A stretch of DNA of 64,000 bases, taken from the NCBI RefSeq assembly GCF_026191635.1, contig NZ_JAKRRW010000002.1, positions 310,001 through 374,000 of the forward strand, given 5' to 3'. Source of the DNA: Photobacterium obscurum. Lineage in GTDB: Bacteria > Pseudomonadota > Gammaproteobacteria > Enterobacterales > Vibrionaceae. A program made the position numbers and the translations under genes. Positions 27,174 through 36,381 of the stretch are shown in pieces. Below the pieces are notes generated by a model. It ran no database searches, was not told where the DNA came from, and saw nothing but the letters and a program-made list of their open reading frames with translations. The first letter of the stretch is position 1. The number at the start of each line of letters is the position of its first letter.

Positions 27174-28154
27174 GTGGTTCGAAATCAGAACATCCTTATC
27201 TGTGATGACTCGCCAATGGTGCATAAAGCGATGTCCCGAATTTTGTCCGGACAAGAGTCGCTGACACTTCACTTTGCTCATAACGGTAGAGAGGGGCTTG
27301 AGTGCCTTACCAATCATGATATTGACGTTATGTTCCTCGATTTAACAATGCCGGTAATGGACGGATTCGAAGTTTTACATTTATTGCCGGTTCGTGCACA
27401 TGAGACAAAAGTTATCATTTTATCTGCGGATGTTCAGAAGCAAGCGATGGAGCGATGTGTTGAGTTGGGCGCTCACTATTTTCTTCCAAAGCCTTTTAAT
27501 ATTGACCAGGTCATCACCGTCTTTCACGAGCTAGGAGTTCATCTGATAACAGATGCTTTGAAAGAAAATAGAGATGGAGAGCGGGCTGATGATTATATTC
27601 TGACATTTAAAGAAGTTGCTAATGTTGCCTTGGGGCGGGGGGCCGCCATTATCTCCGATCATTTCGGAGAGTTTATTAAAATGCCGCTACCAAATGTCGC
27701 GCGGTTGTGTTCTGGCGAACTGGCGATGGCCATCAATGATATTAAGCAGCAAAGCGAGTCTGTTGCGATTGCTCAGCGTTTTGTCGGTGGTGGTATTCAT
27801 GGTGAAGCATTAGTTTGCTTGCGAGGAAAAGAGATAGCCGTTTTCGGAGAGCGATTAGGTTTTAGCCAGATGGATGAGCATAAGAGTGAAATTGTCATTG
27901 ATATTGCAAATTTGATGGTTTCGTCGTTCCTTGTTGCTCTTTCTGAGCAGATGAATATCCCATTTTCTGTACGACAGCCAATCGTATTGGAAGATTATAT
28001 GGTTTGGAGTGATACCGAACATATTAATACTGAGCTATTTACCGTCGAATATACATACCAGGCCGAGTCATTAGATCTGGAGTGTGATGTTTTGTTTATG
28101 ATGGATAGCGGCTCAACACACGTAATAAAAAAAATAATGGATACCTTACATTGA
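27174..28154 (+). CDS. Response regulator with REC and CheC phosphatase domains
   Basis: A 326-residue cytosolic protein. The N-terminal receiver has acidic DD at 11-12, phospho-acceptor Asp56 in MFLDLTMPVMDG and Lys106 in FLPKPF. Residues 140-320 are a CheC-type domain with two active-site motifs: E147-x2-N150-x22-P173, and E239-x3-D243-x2-N246-x22-P269. The second has D where E is usual. A REC joined to its own type of phosphatase could self-limit or act on another receiver. The GTG start is forced because the receiver begins right after it. The stop overlaps the start of the next gene by four bases. Confidence 0.87.
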   Translation: MVRNQNILICDDSPMVHKAMSRILSGQESLTLHFAHNGREGLECLTNHDIDVMFLDLTMPVMDGFEVLHLLPVRAHETKVIILSADVQKQAMERCVELGAHYFLPKPFNIDQVITVFHELGVHLITDALKENRDGERADDYILTFKEVANVALGRGAAIISDHFGEFIKMPLPNVARLCSGELAMAINDIKQQSESVAIAQRFVGGGIHGEALVCLRGKEIAVFGERLGFSQMDEHKSEIVIDIANLMVSSFLVALSEQMNIPFSVRQPIVLEDYMVWSDTEHINTELFTVEYTYQAESLDLECDVLFMMDSGSTHVIKKIMDTLH

Positions 28155-29149
28155 ATCAAGTAACACTGACTGACTTTCATCTAACCATGCAGGTAATGGA
28201 CAATATTGATGCGGGTGTTGTGATCATTGATAAAGACCATACCGTCTGGGCGTGGAATACGTTCATGCAGGCCTATAGTGGTATTACGACAGAGCAGATT
28301 ATGGGCAAGAATCTGTTTGCTGCCGTAGACGGTTTACCTGTTGAGTGGCTGAAGAACAAAATTGCTTCGACGTTTAAGCTACGGATGCGTTCGTTTAGCT
28401 GTTGGGAAGACCGACCGAGTATTTTTAACTTCTCCAATTTTAGTCCTGTAACGGGCGGTTCGGCGTTGATGTATCAGAACATGACGCTAACTCCGCTGAA
28501 GTCATTGAACGGTGAATTGACTCATATTTGCTTAACCATTACAGATGTGTCTGATATTGCAAAAAATAAGACGCATTTGCGAGAGTCTAATGAGCAACTT
28601 ACTCACCTTAGCATGACTGATCGGCTAACACAGTTATACAATCGCGGCCATTGGGAAGCATGCCTGGCTGAAGAATTTGATCGATGTAAACAAACGAACG
28701 TACCCTCAACACTTGTTATGTTTGACATCGACCATTTCAAAAAAGTAAATGACACGTTTGGCCATGTTGTTGGTGACGGTGTTATTCGTGAAGTCTCTAG
28801 TCTGTTACGCCGAGCGAAAAGGCATAGTGATATTGCAGGACGTTACGGTGGTGAAGAGTTCGGTGTGATCCTGCCGGGGACAACGGCCGAGCTGGGGCTC
28901 TATTTTACCGAACGGTTACGAGGCCGAGTCCAAGAATCATCTGTAGCCGTAGATATAAGAAGTGTTACTGTTACCATTAGCCTCGGGGTGTGCGAATGGG
29001 CACCTTGGATGCGAAACTACGAACAATGGCTGGAACTCTCCGATCATGCGCTGTATCAATCCAAGAAAAATGGTCGAAATCAAACAACAGTGTATGCTGT
29101 CGAGGGATGTGCTGAACAAGATGTTATCAAGGAAAAAGCGCTTGGCTGA
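28151..29149 (+). CDS. PAS-GGDEF diguanylate cyclase, coupled to REC-CheC gene
   Basis: A soluble 332-residue diguanylate cyclase. A PAS domain (about 12-140, with MDNIDAGVVIIDKDHTVWAWN) is followed by a GGDEF domain with motif GGEEF and an I-site RHSD five residues before it. Both active and inhibitory sites look intact. The TTG start overlaps the previous stop (TTGA), which implies translational coupling and a matched stoichiometry with the REC-CheC protein. The pair probably works as a phosphorelay output controlling cyclic di-GMP; this is inference from arrangement. Confidence 0.92.
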   Translation: MNQVTLTDFHLTMQVMDNIDAGVVIIDKDHTVWAWNTFMQAYSGITTEQIMGKNLFAAVDGLPVEWLKNKIASTFKLRMRSFSCWEDRPSIFNFSNFSPVTGGSALMYQNMTLTPLKSLNGELTHICLTITDVSDIAKNKTHLRESNEQLTHLSMTDRLTQLYNRGHWEACLAEEFDRCKQTNVPSTLVMFDIDHFKKVNDTFGHVVGDGVIREVSSLLRRAKRHSDIAGRYGGEEFGVILPGTTAELGLYFTERLRGRVQESSVAVDIRSVTVTISLGVCEWAPWMRNYEQWLELSDHALYQSKKNGRNQTTVYAVEGCAEQDVIKEKALG

Positions 29150-29274
29150 GGCGTAGAGCCGGCGCTACTGTGATTAACATGTTGATCGAGAGCAAGAACA
29201 TTTACTGATTGTATTGTAATTCCGCTGATTCTTCTTAGAATTGGAGCAAATTATAGCTAATCCAAAAGAATATT

Positions 29275-29622
29275 ATGGTTGTTGAATCCGAAGGCTATCA
29301 TGCGCTGATTGAATATTTTACCGAGCACCTATCTCTGTTCGAAAATTCGAGCAATGATGGCTGTAACGAAACGGTAGAGGATGTTGTTACTGATCTGATA
29401 GCGACAAATCTAATGGCAGTGTTTTCACAGAACCCTGATCTAGAAGCTGACTTTCGTTTCAAGTTAATGCAAGAAGCTGATGCAGTTGTCGAGGACCTGT
29501 GCGAAGTACTAGCCGGAGCTTGGCGTAGCTGTCCGACCAATGAGCAGATTGCATTCCTGGAAGACTATATCGGGTTAGTTAAGAATCTATTTGATAGTGC
29601 AATTAGCCGTCAAGATGGCTGA
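29275..29622 (+). CDS. DUF3802-family small acidic protein
   Basis: A 115-residue, acidic, helical protein that I recognise as DUF3802, a family restricted to Vibrio and Shewanella relatives, function unknown. The segment VEDVVTDLIATNLMAVFSQNP is its best-conserved part. It lies 125 bp after the diguanylate cyclase gene in the same direction and is followed by a terminator, so it may be the last gene of the REC-CheC operon or have its own promoter. Confidence 0.78.
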   Translation: MVVESEGYHALIEYFTEHLSLFENSSNDGCNETVEDVVTDLIATNLMAVFSQNPDLEADFRFKLMQEADAVVEDLCEVLAGAWRSCPTNEQIAFLEDYIGLVKNLFDSAISRQDG

Positions 29623-29641
29623 TAAAGCTATGAGTTGATCT

Positions 29642-29667
29642 AAAAGCAGCTACGGCTGCTTTTTTTA
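29642..29667 (+). terminator. Terminator after the DUF3802 gene
   Basis: A nine-base-pair stem, AAAAGCAGC with GCTGCTTTT around TACG (29642-29663), is followed by more T residues. Confidence 0.9.
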
Positions 29668-29840
29668 TGCCATTGAGAAATGTAGGCAATGAACATACCA
29701 GACAGAATCATTATTTGGTTTATAAGCCGTAAGAACTCCTTCCGAGTGATCAATTGTCTGTATAAATTCGGCTATTTTGATTGCAACAAACCCATGCGCC
29801 AGTACAATGCTGGCGTTTTGTTGTATTAGGTAAAGCTGCT

Positions 29841-30557
29841 ATGCGTATCCACGCGGTACATAATTTATATCAAGAACGCCTGGCTCGTTCTACACGCCCT
29901 TTTCGGGCTCGAGGTTGTAAGGTTGAACGCTGTGGTTACTGCATGCTTCGTGAACACCTTTGTATTTGTTCAGAAAAGCCTGTTATTAATTCCAGTGCTG
30001 CCTTTTTATTGGTGATGTACGATGATGAAATCCTGAAGCCTAGCAATACTGGACGTCTTATCGCTGACTTGTTTGAAGATACTTTCGCCTATATTTGGTC
30101 TCGCACTGAGCCCAATCCAGCCATGTTAGCGCTACTGGAAGATCCACAATGGCAGCCCTATGTTGTTTTTCCTGCTGAATATGCAGAGCCGGAACGGGTT
30201 GCCGAGAACGTGGCTGTAGATACGGGCAAGCGCCCTCTGTTCATTATGCTTGATGGTAGCTGGGCGGAAGCAAAGAAAATGTTCCGTAAGAGCCCGTATC
30301 TCAATCGTTTTCCGGTACTTTCAATTAATCCAGAGAAGCCTTCGCGCTATAAGGTACGTGAAGCATCAAAAGAGAACCAGCTGGGTACTGCTGAAGTCGC
30401 GGCACGAATCATTGATTTATATGGTGAGCAGCGCAATGCTGACGTGCTGGATCTCTGGTTTGATGTGTTCCGCGAGAATTACATGACCGGTAAAATGAAT
30501 CGTATGTTACCGGATGAGTCAGCAATGAAGCAGCTAAAACAATACCTTGCTGCATAA
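29841..30557 (+). CDS. tapT: DTW-domain tRNA-uridine aminocarboxypropyltransferase
   Basis: Predicted to transfer the 3-amino-3-carboxypropyl group from SAM to uridine 47 of tRNA (acp3U), as E. coli TapT (YfiP) does. It has 238 residues. The N-terminal cysteine cluster CGYCMLREHLCIC and the family motif, here DGSW rather than DGTW, in FIMLDGSWAEAKKM are clear, as are KPSNTGRLIADLF and RYKVREASKENQLGTAE. The ATG at 29841 was chosen over a TTG at 29781, because AGG precedes it and it matches the family N-terminus. The symbol is by homology. Confidence 0.88.
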   Translation: MRIHAVHNLYQERLARSTRPFRARGCKVERCGYCMLREHLCICSEKPVINSSAAFLLVMYDDEILKPSNTGRLIADLFEDTFAYIWSRTEPNPAMLALLEDPQWQPYVVFPAEYAEPERVAENVAVDTGKRPLFIMLDGSWAEAKKMFRKSPYLNRFPVLSINPEKPSRYKVREASKENQLGTAEVAARIIDLYGEQRNADVLDLWFDVFRENYMTGKMNRMLPDESAMKQLKQYLAA

Positions 30558-30762
30558 CTGCTAAACATGTCATTGTAAAAACTGGTAATTTAATAACAGC
30601 TGGTTGTCATAAAATGTAACGACCTGCTGTTTCTTTCGGCAAACGCGAGCCAACACAGCTGCCAGACCTACTAAATTAGTGATCTGTCACAGTCTGTAGG
30701 TGTAGATGTGTGGATAATTTTTTCAGTTTTGTTTTTTTATGATTTTTTGCGGAGAGTGCAGG

Positions 30763-31674
30763 ATGTACTACGGCTTTGATGTAGGTGGTACCAAAATTGA
30801 ATTTGGTGCATTTAATGAGAAACTAGAGCGCGTTGCGACTGAACGTGTGCCGACTCCGGGTGATGATTACGATAAATTGGTTGATACCCTGGTTGGGATC
30901 ATTAAAAAGGCTGACCAAGAGTTTTCTTGCGAAGGTCATGTTGGGATCGGTATTCCGGGAATGGAAGATGCGGAAGACGGTTCGTTACTAACATCAAATG
31001 TTCCAGCAGCAAAGGGGCGTACGTTACGTAAAGATCTTGAAGCAAAGCTAGGGCGCAGCGTTACTATCGATAACGACGCAAACTGTTTCGCGCTATCGGA
31101 AGCGTGGGATGAAGAGCTTCAGGGCGAAAAATCAGTACTTGGTTTGATCCTTGGTACAGGTTTCGGTGGCGGACTGGTTTTTGACGGCCATGTGTTCTCA
31201 GGAATGAACCATGTTGCGGGTGAGTTGGGCCATACTCGTATGCCTATCGATGCATGGTTCCACCTTGGTGAAAATGCACCATTGTTCCAGTGCGGATGTG
31301 ATAACAAAGGGTGTATTGATAATTACCTTTCAGGGCGTGGTTTCGAGCAGCTTTATACTCACTACTATGGTGAGCAAGTTAAAGCCGTTGAGCTGATCAA
31401 GCGTCATGCGGCGGGCGACGAGAAAGCGCTAGAGCATGTTGATCGCTTTATGGAGTTGCTGGCGATCTGTTTGGCTAACCTGTTTACTGGCCTTGATCCG
31501 CACGTGGTTGTATTGGGCGGCGGCTTGTCTAACTTTGAACTGCTGTATACCGAGTTGCCAAAACGCCTGCCTAAGCACCTGTTGTCTGTGGCTCGTGTTC
31601 CTAAAATCGTTAAGGCGAAACATGGCGATGCAGGTGGCGTTCGTGGTGCTGCATTCTTGAATATTCCGCAGTAA
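30763..31674 (+). CDS. nagK: N-acetyl-D-glucosamine kinase (ROK family)
   Basis: Phosphorylates GlcNAc freed from cell-wall or chitin turnover to GlcNAc-6-phosphate, in the cytosol. The 303-residue protein follows E. coli NagK along its length: [32 protein letters not shown], the zinc site CGCDNKGC and the C-terminal [14 protein letters not shown]. The ATG at 30763 has GGAGA upstream; the frame extends eight codons earlier without support. A fructokinase (Mak) reading is less likely, given the C-terminal match. With anmK in the same window it fits a sugar-recycling role. Confidence 0.93.
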   Translation: MYYGFDVGGTKIEFGAFNEKLERVATERVPTPGDDYDKLVDTLVGIIKKADQEFSCEGHVGIGIPGMEDAEDGSLLTSNVPAAKGRTLRKDLEAKLGRSVTIDNDANCFALSEAWDEELQGEKSVLGLILGTGFGGGLVFDGHVFSGMNHVAGELGHTRMPIDAWFHLGENAPLFQCGCDNKGCIDNYLSGRGFEQLYTHYYGEQVKAVELIKRHAAGDEKALEHVDRFMELLAICLANLFTGLDPHVVVLGGGLSNFELLYTELPKRLPKHLLSVARVPKIVKAKHGDAGGVRGAAFLNIPQ

Positions 31675-31696
31675 TTTATTACACACCTCATTCGAG

Positions 31697-31724
31697 AAAA
31701 GCACTGCCAAGCAGTGCTTTTTTA
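31697..31724 (+). terminator. Terminator downstream of nagK
   Basis: An eleven-base-pair stem, AAAAGCACTGC with GCAGTGCTTTT around CAA, followed by T residues, 23 bp past the stop. Confidence 0.9.
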
Positions 31725-31989
31725 TATACCCAAGTTACGTCAAGGTGCAGGATTCAGAGTGACTCAGCGTTTTCAATTCAAGCGTAATGTATGAAGGAAT
31801 GGTTACTCCCTTTCAAATATATTTCGTGTAGAAGTGGAGACGTTGAGCCACTCCCTTCGGGCGAGTTCACTAGGCAGCTATTCATCGTTGCAGATTTTTA
31901 ACGTAGAGCCACTATGTCTACAAATCGGCGCCTTGCCTAGCAGCCTAGAGCTCCTCGCTGAACAAGCCTCTTGAAGTTACTTGGGTATA
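31725..31989. mobile_element. MITE-like element with TATACCCAAG terminal inverted repeats
   Basis: TATACCCAAGTTACGTCAA at the left end (31725-31743) is mirrored by TTGAAGTTACTTGGGTATA at the right end (31971-31989), 17 of 19 positions matching. The 265-bp interior codes for nothing and contains GAGCCACT twice. A further end fragment, ACTTGGGTATA, lies at 32020-32030, just upstream of the helicase gene. Elements with these ends are, from memory, common in Photobacterium and Vibrio genomes. No transposase is present, so it would be non-autonomous. Confidence 0.65.
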
Positions 31990-32086
31990 TACCTACTCAG
32001 AATCTAGTACTTTGTCGGTACTTGGGTATATTTTTTCATAAATTTTGTTAGAATCCGCGCTCTTTAGTTTAGATCCGGAAACCAGA

Positions 32087-33358
32087 ATGTCATTTCAAGC
32101 ATTGGGGCTGCATAGCCAGTTAGTTGATACCGTTACCGCTTTAGGCTTTCAAACACCAACTCCAGTTCAGCAGCAAGCAATCCCTGAAGCATTGGCAGGT
32201 CATGACATTATGGCAGGTGCGCAAACTGGCACCGGTAAAACTGCGGCGTTTGCTTTACCGGTTCTGCAGCGTTTATTGGACACGCCCGAAAAAGATTTAA
32301 AAGCAATTGCCGAATCAGCTAATGCTAAACCTCAGATCCGTGCGCTAGTGCTTACCCCGACTCGAGAGCTGGCACAGCAGGTCTTTGACAGTATCGCGGC
32401 GTACAGTGCCCAGACAACAATCAAAACCGCTGTCGCCTACGGCGGTACGAGCATGAAAGCTCAGGTTAGTGCGATTAGGGCGGGTGCTGATATTTTAGTC
32501 GCGACGCCAGGCCGTTTGCTTGATCATGCTTATGTTGGGACCGTCGATCTGGCTAACGTAGAGTTTTTGGTGCTTGATGAAGCTGATCGGATGTTGGATA
32601 TGGGCTTCATCGATGATATCAAGCGGATAATGAAGCGTATGAAAACAGCACGACAGACGCTGTTTTTCTCTGCTACGTTCTCAAAGCAGGTAAAGAAACT
32701 GGCTTATGACATTCTTGATGAGCCTAAATTGATTGAAGTTACCCCTTCAAACAGTACAGCGGTAACCGTTGAGCAAATGGTGTACCCAGTTGATAAGCAT
32801 CGAAAACGCGAATTACTCTCTTATTTGATTGGATCGAGAAACTGGCAGCAGGTGCTAGTGTTTACTAAAACCAAACAAGGGACTGACGAGCTGGCTAAAG
32901 AGTTAGGCTTAGATGGTATTAAAGCGGTTTCGATCAATGGCGATAAAAGCCAAGGAGCGAGGCAGCGTGCGCTGAACGACTTTAAAGAGGGCAAGGTGCG
33001 AGTGCTAGTTGCAACTGATGTCGCTGCTCGAGGATTGGATATCGAACAGCTAGAATATGTTGTTAACTTTGATATGCCATTTAAGGCTGAAGATTATGTT
33101 CATCGCATTGGCCGTACAGGACGTGCGGGGCAAACTGGGCATGCAATTTCATTAATGAGCTTGGATGAAGAGTGGGCGCTGAAAGCGATCGAAGATCTGT
33201 TGGATACGCGTTTGCCGCAACAGTGGCTAGAAGGTTATGAGCCGGATCCTACAATTAAGCCTCCGGAAAATCGCCCTCGAGGTCGCTCGGCTGAAAAGCG
33301 TAAAGCAAAAGCGAAGCACAAAATCCATAAAAATCGTGGCCGACATGTTCGCAAATAA
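32087..33358 (+). CDS. DEAD-box RNA helicase, RhlE-like
   Basis: ATP-dependent RNA helicase of 423 residues. The Q motif (FQTPTPVQQQAIP), motif I AQTGTGKT, motif II DEAD in VLDEADRMLDMGF, motif III SAT and motif VI HRIGRTGRAG are all present. The C-terminal tail is highly basic (RGRSAEKRKAKAKHKIHKNRG), typical of RhlE and accessory DEAD-box proteins that assist ribosome assembly or cold growth. The ATG at 32087 was chosen because GGAA precedes it and the Q motif follows; the frame runs further upstream. A terminator follows. Confidence 0.92.
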   Translation: MSFQALGLHSQLVDTVTALGFQTPTPVQQQAIPEALAGHDIMAGAQTGTGKTAAFALPVLQRLLDTPEKDLKAIAESANAKPQIRALVLTPTRELAQQVFDSIAAYSAQTTIKTAVAYGGTSMKAQVSAIRAGADILVATPGRLLDHAYVGTVDLANVEFLVLDEADRMLDMGFIDDIKRIMKRMKTARQTLFFSATFSKQVKKLAYDILDEPKLIEVTPSNSTAVTVEQMVYPVDKHRKRELLSYLIGSRNWQQVLVFTKTKQGTDELAKELGLDGIKAVSINGDKSQGARQRALNDFKEGKVRVLVATDVAARGLDIEQLEYVVNFDMPFKAEDYVHRIGRTGRAGQTGHAISLMSLDEEWALKAIEDLLDTRLPQQWLEGYEPDPTIKPPENRPRGRSAEKRKAKAKHKIHKNRGRHVRK

Positions 33359-33396
33359 GTTTGTTATTCAGCGATAACTTGAAAGAAATTTATCCG

Positions 33397-33436
33397 AAAA
33401 CGGTCAATATTCCAGATGGTATATTGGCCGTTTTTT
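33397..33436 (+). terminator. Terminator after the DEAD-box helicase gene
   Basis: A fourteen-base-pair stem with one G-U (33397-33410 with 33421-33434) is followed by T residues. Confidence 0.85.
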
Positions 33437-33632
33437 ATTAGTATGATAGATGGAGTTTTTTTGGTTATTCATCGTGACTATTGTAATAATGAATTCACCC
33501 AAATTCGGTTTTTCTACCTTTAATTTGCGAAGCGAAATTAGTGGTTGTCGCACATAAAACGTTCTGATAATGTCTTACTTTCGTTGTTATTAATTCTACT
33601 GATAATATTAATAGTAGGTGATAGATGGGAAT

Positions 33633-34922
33633 ATGATTACTCAGTATCTTCGCATTACTACTTATTTTCTTATCTCTTTTACCGTTGCATCCTATCTGTG
33701 GTATCACTTAGGTGGGGCGAATAAAGAATTTGTCATCACTTTTCAGAACGCTACTTTTAAAAATATTGACGATACCAGTCAAGGGGGAACAACTAAGTCA
33801 AAGATTGATTATGATAACAACTCTCTGACGCTAAGTTGTAGTATTGAAAATACGGCAAGATGGCCATTTTGCGAGGTTGCGATTGAATTAACGGAAGGTA
33901 TTAAAGGGATCGATTTGAGTCAATATCATTCTATTGGTCTTGACATCGATTACGATAGTGCAGTGAGTAATGAGCGCGTCCGTGTTTATCTTCGAAACTA
34001 TGATCCTGCCTATTCAGACAAAAATGATCCTGTGTCGTCGAAGTTCAATGCTATTGAATTCGCACCGGGGCGCGGTAACGGTTTACATGTAATTCCAATG
34101 CAGGCCTTTCAGGTACTCTCGTGGTGGATTGCTGATTATAAGGTGCCAATAGAGCAGTCGGGCCCCCAGTTTGATAATGTGACCATTATTGAGGTTGCTA
34201 CAGGAAGTAATGTTAAATCAGGATCTTACACGATCAAGCTAAATAAGGTGGTCTTTTTCGGAGATTGGGTTTCTGAATCAGCATTATTACGTTTGAATAT
34301 TTTGTTATGGATGATAACCGCCATTACTTTCTTGGGATTAGAACGATGGAGGTTACGCTGTAACTTGAAGGTAGTAGAGCAACGAACGAAACAACTTCGT
34401 ACGGCAAATCAAAAGTTGTACAAAAAAAGTTTGGCTTTTGAAGCGTTGGCATTTAAAGATCCTTTAACCGGTACCAAAAATCGCCGTGCGGTTGAAAGTT
34501 GGCTTCATGACATTCTCGAATATTCCAGGGACAATAACCAACCATTTTCACTGCTCTATCTCGATATCGACCATTTTAAGTTGATTAATGATTCGTATGG
34601 TCATCATAAAGGTGACGAGATCCTCCAAGAATTTGCGAAGCTAGTTAATCAGCGAATAAGAAAATCAGATGTATTTGTACGCTGGGGTGGGGAAGAGTTC
34701 ATTATATTCTGTCCTGGTACAGCTTTGCTAGGCGCGATGGGATTAGGTGAACTGCTACGTTCGATAACAGAAAACTATCTCTGGTGTGATGATTTGGTTA
34801 TTACTTGTAGTATTGGTGTGGCAGAGCTTGAAGGTAGTGAAAGTTTCGAGTCATTAATACAAAGAGCTGATAGTGCTTTATATAAAGCGAAAAAATACGG
34901 ACGAAATCGGGTTGAAGCCTGA
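33633..34922 (+). CDS. Membrane diguanylate cyclase with periplasmic beta-sandwich-like sensor
   Basis: A 429-residue diguanylate cyclase. A first helix (about 3-22) and a second (about 222-242) enclose a periplasmic domain rich in beta strands that looks like a carbohydrate-binding-type sandwich (LSQYHSIGLDIDYDSA, VRVYLRNYDPAY). A coiled coil leads to the GGDEF domain, with GGEEF and an I-site RKSD five residues before it. The ATG at 33633 has GATGGGA directly upstream; a GTG 15 bp earlier is possible. The ligand is unknown; a sugar or oligosaccharide is a guess from fold. Confidence 0.88.
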   Translation: MITQYLRITTYFLISFTVASYLWYHLGGANKEFVITFQNATFKNIDDTSQGGTTKSKIDYDNNSLTLSCSIENTARWPFCEVAIELTEGIKGIDLSQYHSIGLDIDYDSAVSNERVRVYLRNYDPAYSDKNDPVSSKFNAIEFAPGRGNGLHVIPMQAFQVLSWWIADYKVPIEQSGPQFDNVTIIEVATGSNVKSGSYTIKLNKVVFFGDWVSESALLRLNILLWMITAITFLGLERWRLRCNLKVVEQRTKQLRTANQKLYKKSLAFEALAFKDPLTGTKNRRAVESWLHDILEYSRDNNQPFSLLYLDIDHFKLINDSYGHHKGDEILQEFAKLVNQRIRKSDVFVRWGGEEFIIFCPGTALLGAMGLGELLRSITENYLWCDDLVITCSIGVAELEGSESFESLIQRADSALYKAKKYGRNRVEA

Positions 34923-34973
34923 TATAAACGTTTATACTTAAGTGATTGTCATGAAGTCGTTTGGGTATAGCGA

Positions 34974-35006
34974 TACAAAGCGCCAGCAAAGTGCTGACGC
35001 TTTGTA
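34974..35006. terminator. Hairpin between convergent diguanylate cyclase and fabH-like genes
   Basis: TACAAAGCG at 34974-34982 pairs with CGCTTTGTA at 34998-35006, with an inner CAGC/GCTG stem. It probably ends both genes, though neither side has a strong T-run. Confidence 0.6.
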
Positions 35007-35024
35007 TTAAGTCTTTATTTTAAA

Positions 35025-36101
35025 TTATTTAGGGCTTATGCAATGCTCGATAGCTGTTGCCAGTAATTCTGTGGCCGTTTGCTGGCAATCAGGCAGTGAT
35101 GCGTCTGATTGGGCTATCGGAGTGACACGTTGTCCCCACCTGATCACACTCGCTCCCCAAGTCAGTCCTGCACCGAACGCAGCAGACAAGATCGTGCTAC
35201 CCGGTTTTATGATACCTTGTTCAACAGCTTCACAAAGTGCAATAGGAACGGTTGCTGCCGATGTATTACCGTATTTATCGATATTGATAAAGGCCTTGTC
35301 CAGAGGGATATCAGCATGAGCACACAGTGCCTCGATAATACGTTTGTTGGCTTGGTGCGGAATAACGACATCAATCTCATCGCTATTGAGTTCCGCACGA
35401 TCTAGAACCATTTTTGCTGCAGCACCCATGCCCCGTACGGCACGGCGGAAAATATCTCGTCCTACGAAATCAAAGCGAAAGTAACCCGAGTCGGGATTGA
35501 ACCTATCCATTCTGGTTCCAAAATCCGGAATTGCCAGTACATCTCGACCTTCAGGATCGCAGCCAAGCTGCGCATCAAGCAGTCCACATTGTTGCTCTGA
35601 GCGGCTAAGTACAACGGCACCTGCACCATCTCCGAACAAAACCGCGGTATCTCGCTGGCTCCAATCTAAATACCATGACAGCCGCTCTGCACCGATAACA
35701 AGAGCATGTCGGTAATTGCCAGCTTGAATCATACGGGTTGCTGTTTCCAGGCCATATAGAAAACCAGTACATGCCGCATTCATGTCAAAAGCAGCAGCTT
35801 TGTCGGCGCCTAGCTCCAGTTGAACCTTCGAGGCAATATTAGGGATCAGCGTATCGGGAGAGCAGGTTGCAATAATGATCAGATCCAGCTCATTGGCTTC
35901 AAGCCCAGCGGAAGCCAGGGCTCGGGCGCCAGCAACTCTGGCTAAGTCAGATGTATTAACGTGGCTAATATGCCGGGATTCAATGCCGGTTCGGGTTTTA
36001 ATCCATTCATCAGACGTATCGACAAATTGGCTTAATTCATCATTGGTTAATACGGCGGGCGGTAAACATTTACCCCATCCGGTGATTTCTGCATAGTACA
36101 T
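35025..36101 (-). CDS. Beta-ketoacyl-ACP synthase III, FabH type
   Basis: Condenses acetyl-CoA (or another acyl-CoA) with malonyl-ACP to start fatty-acid synthesis. It has 358 residues, longer than classical FabH (about 317). The catalytic triad is Cys111 in NAACTGF, His249 in IPHQANKR and Asn279 in [20 protein letters not shown] is also typical. It stands alone rather than beside plsX/fabD, so it is probably a second FabH, as many Vibrionaceae have, perhaps with other chain preference. The start at 36101 has AAGAGA at good spacing; another ATG lies two codons upstream. Confidence 0.9.
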   Translation of the reverse strand: MYYAEITGWGKCLPPAVLTNDELSQFVDTSDEWIKTRTGIESRHISHVNTSDLARVAGARALASAGLEANELDLIIIATCSPDTLIPNIASKVQLELGADKAAAFDMNAACTGFLYGLETATRMIQAGNYRHALVIGAERLSWYLDWSQRDTAVLFGDGAGAVVLSRSEQQCGLLDAQLGCDPEGRDVLAIPDFGTRMDRFNPDSGYFRFDFVGRDIFRRAVRGMGAAAKMVLDRAELNSDEIDVVIPHQANKRIIEALCAHADIPLDKAFINIDKYGNTSAATVPIALCEAVEQGIIKPGSTILSAAFGAGLTWGASVIRWGQRVTPIAQSDASLPDCQQTATELLATAIEHCISPK

Positions 36102-36381
36102 GAGCATTCTCTTGGTTATTGTTTTATCGGGCCATGAAGCTGTATTAACCAATACTGTGGATTGGTGATTTACTTGACTCTAGCAAAGTCAGATGTACTG
36201 CGATAGCTCGTGATATGAAAATTCCGATACCAATCAAAAACTTATTGTTTGGGCAAATAATGCTGGCATCTAATAAGTTGATACGAATGTAAGCTCAAGT
36301 TTAATGCTTAGGTAATTCTCAGAGTTCTACCCAATTTGGTATGATACGCCAAACACAATCGCGGAATGGTAAAAGGTAGTA

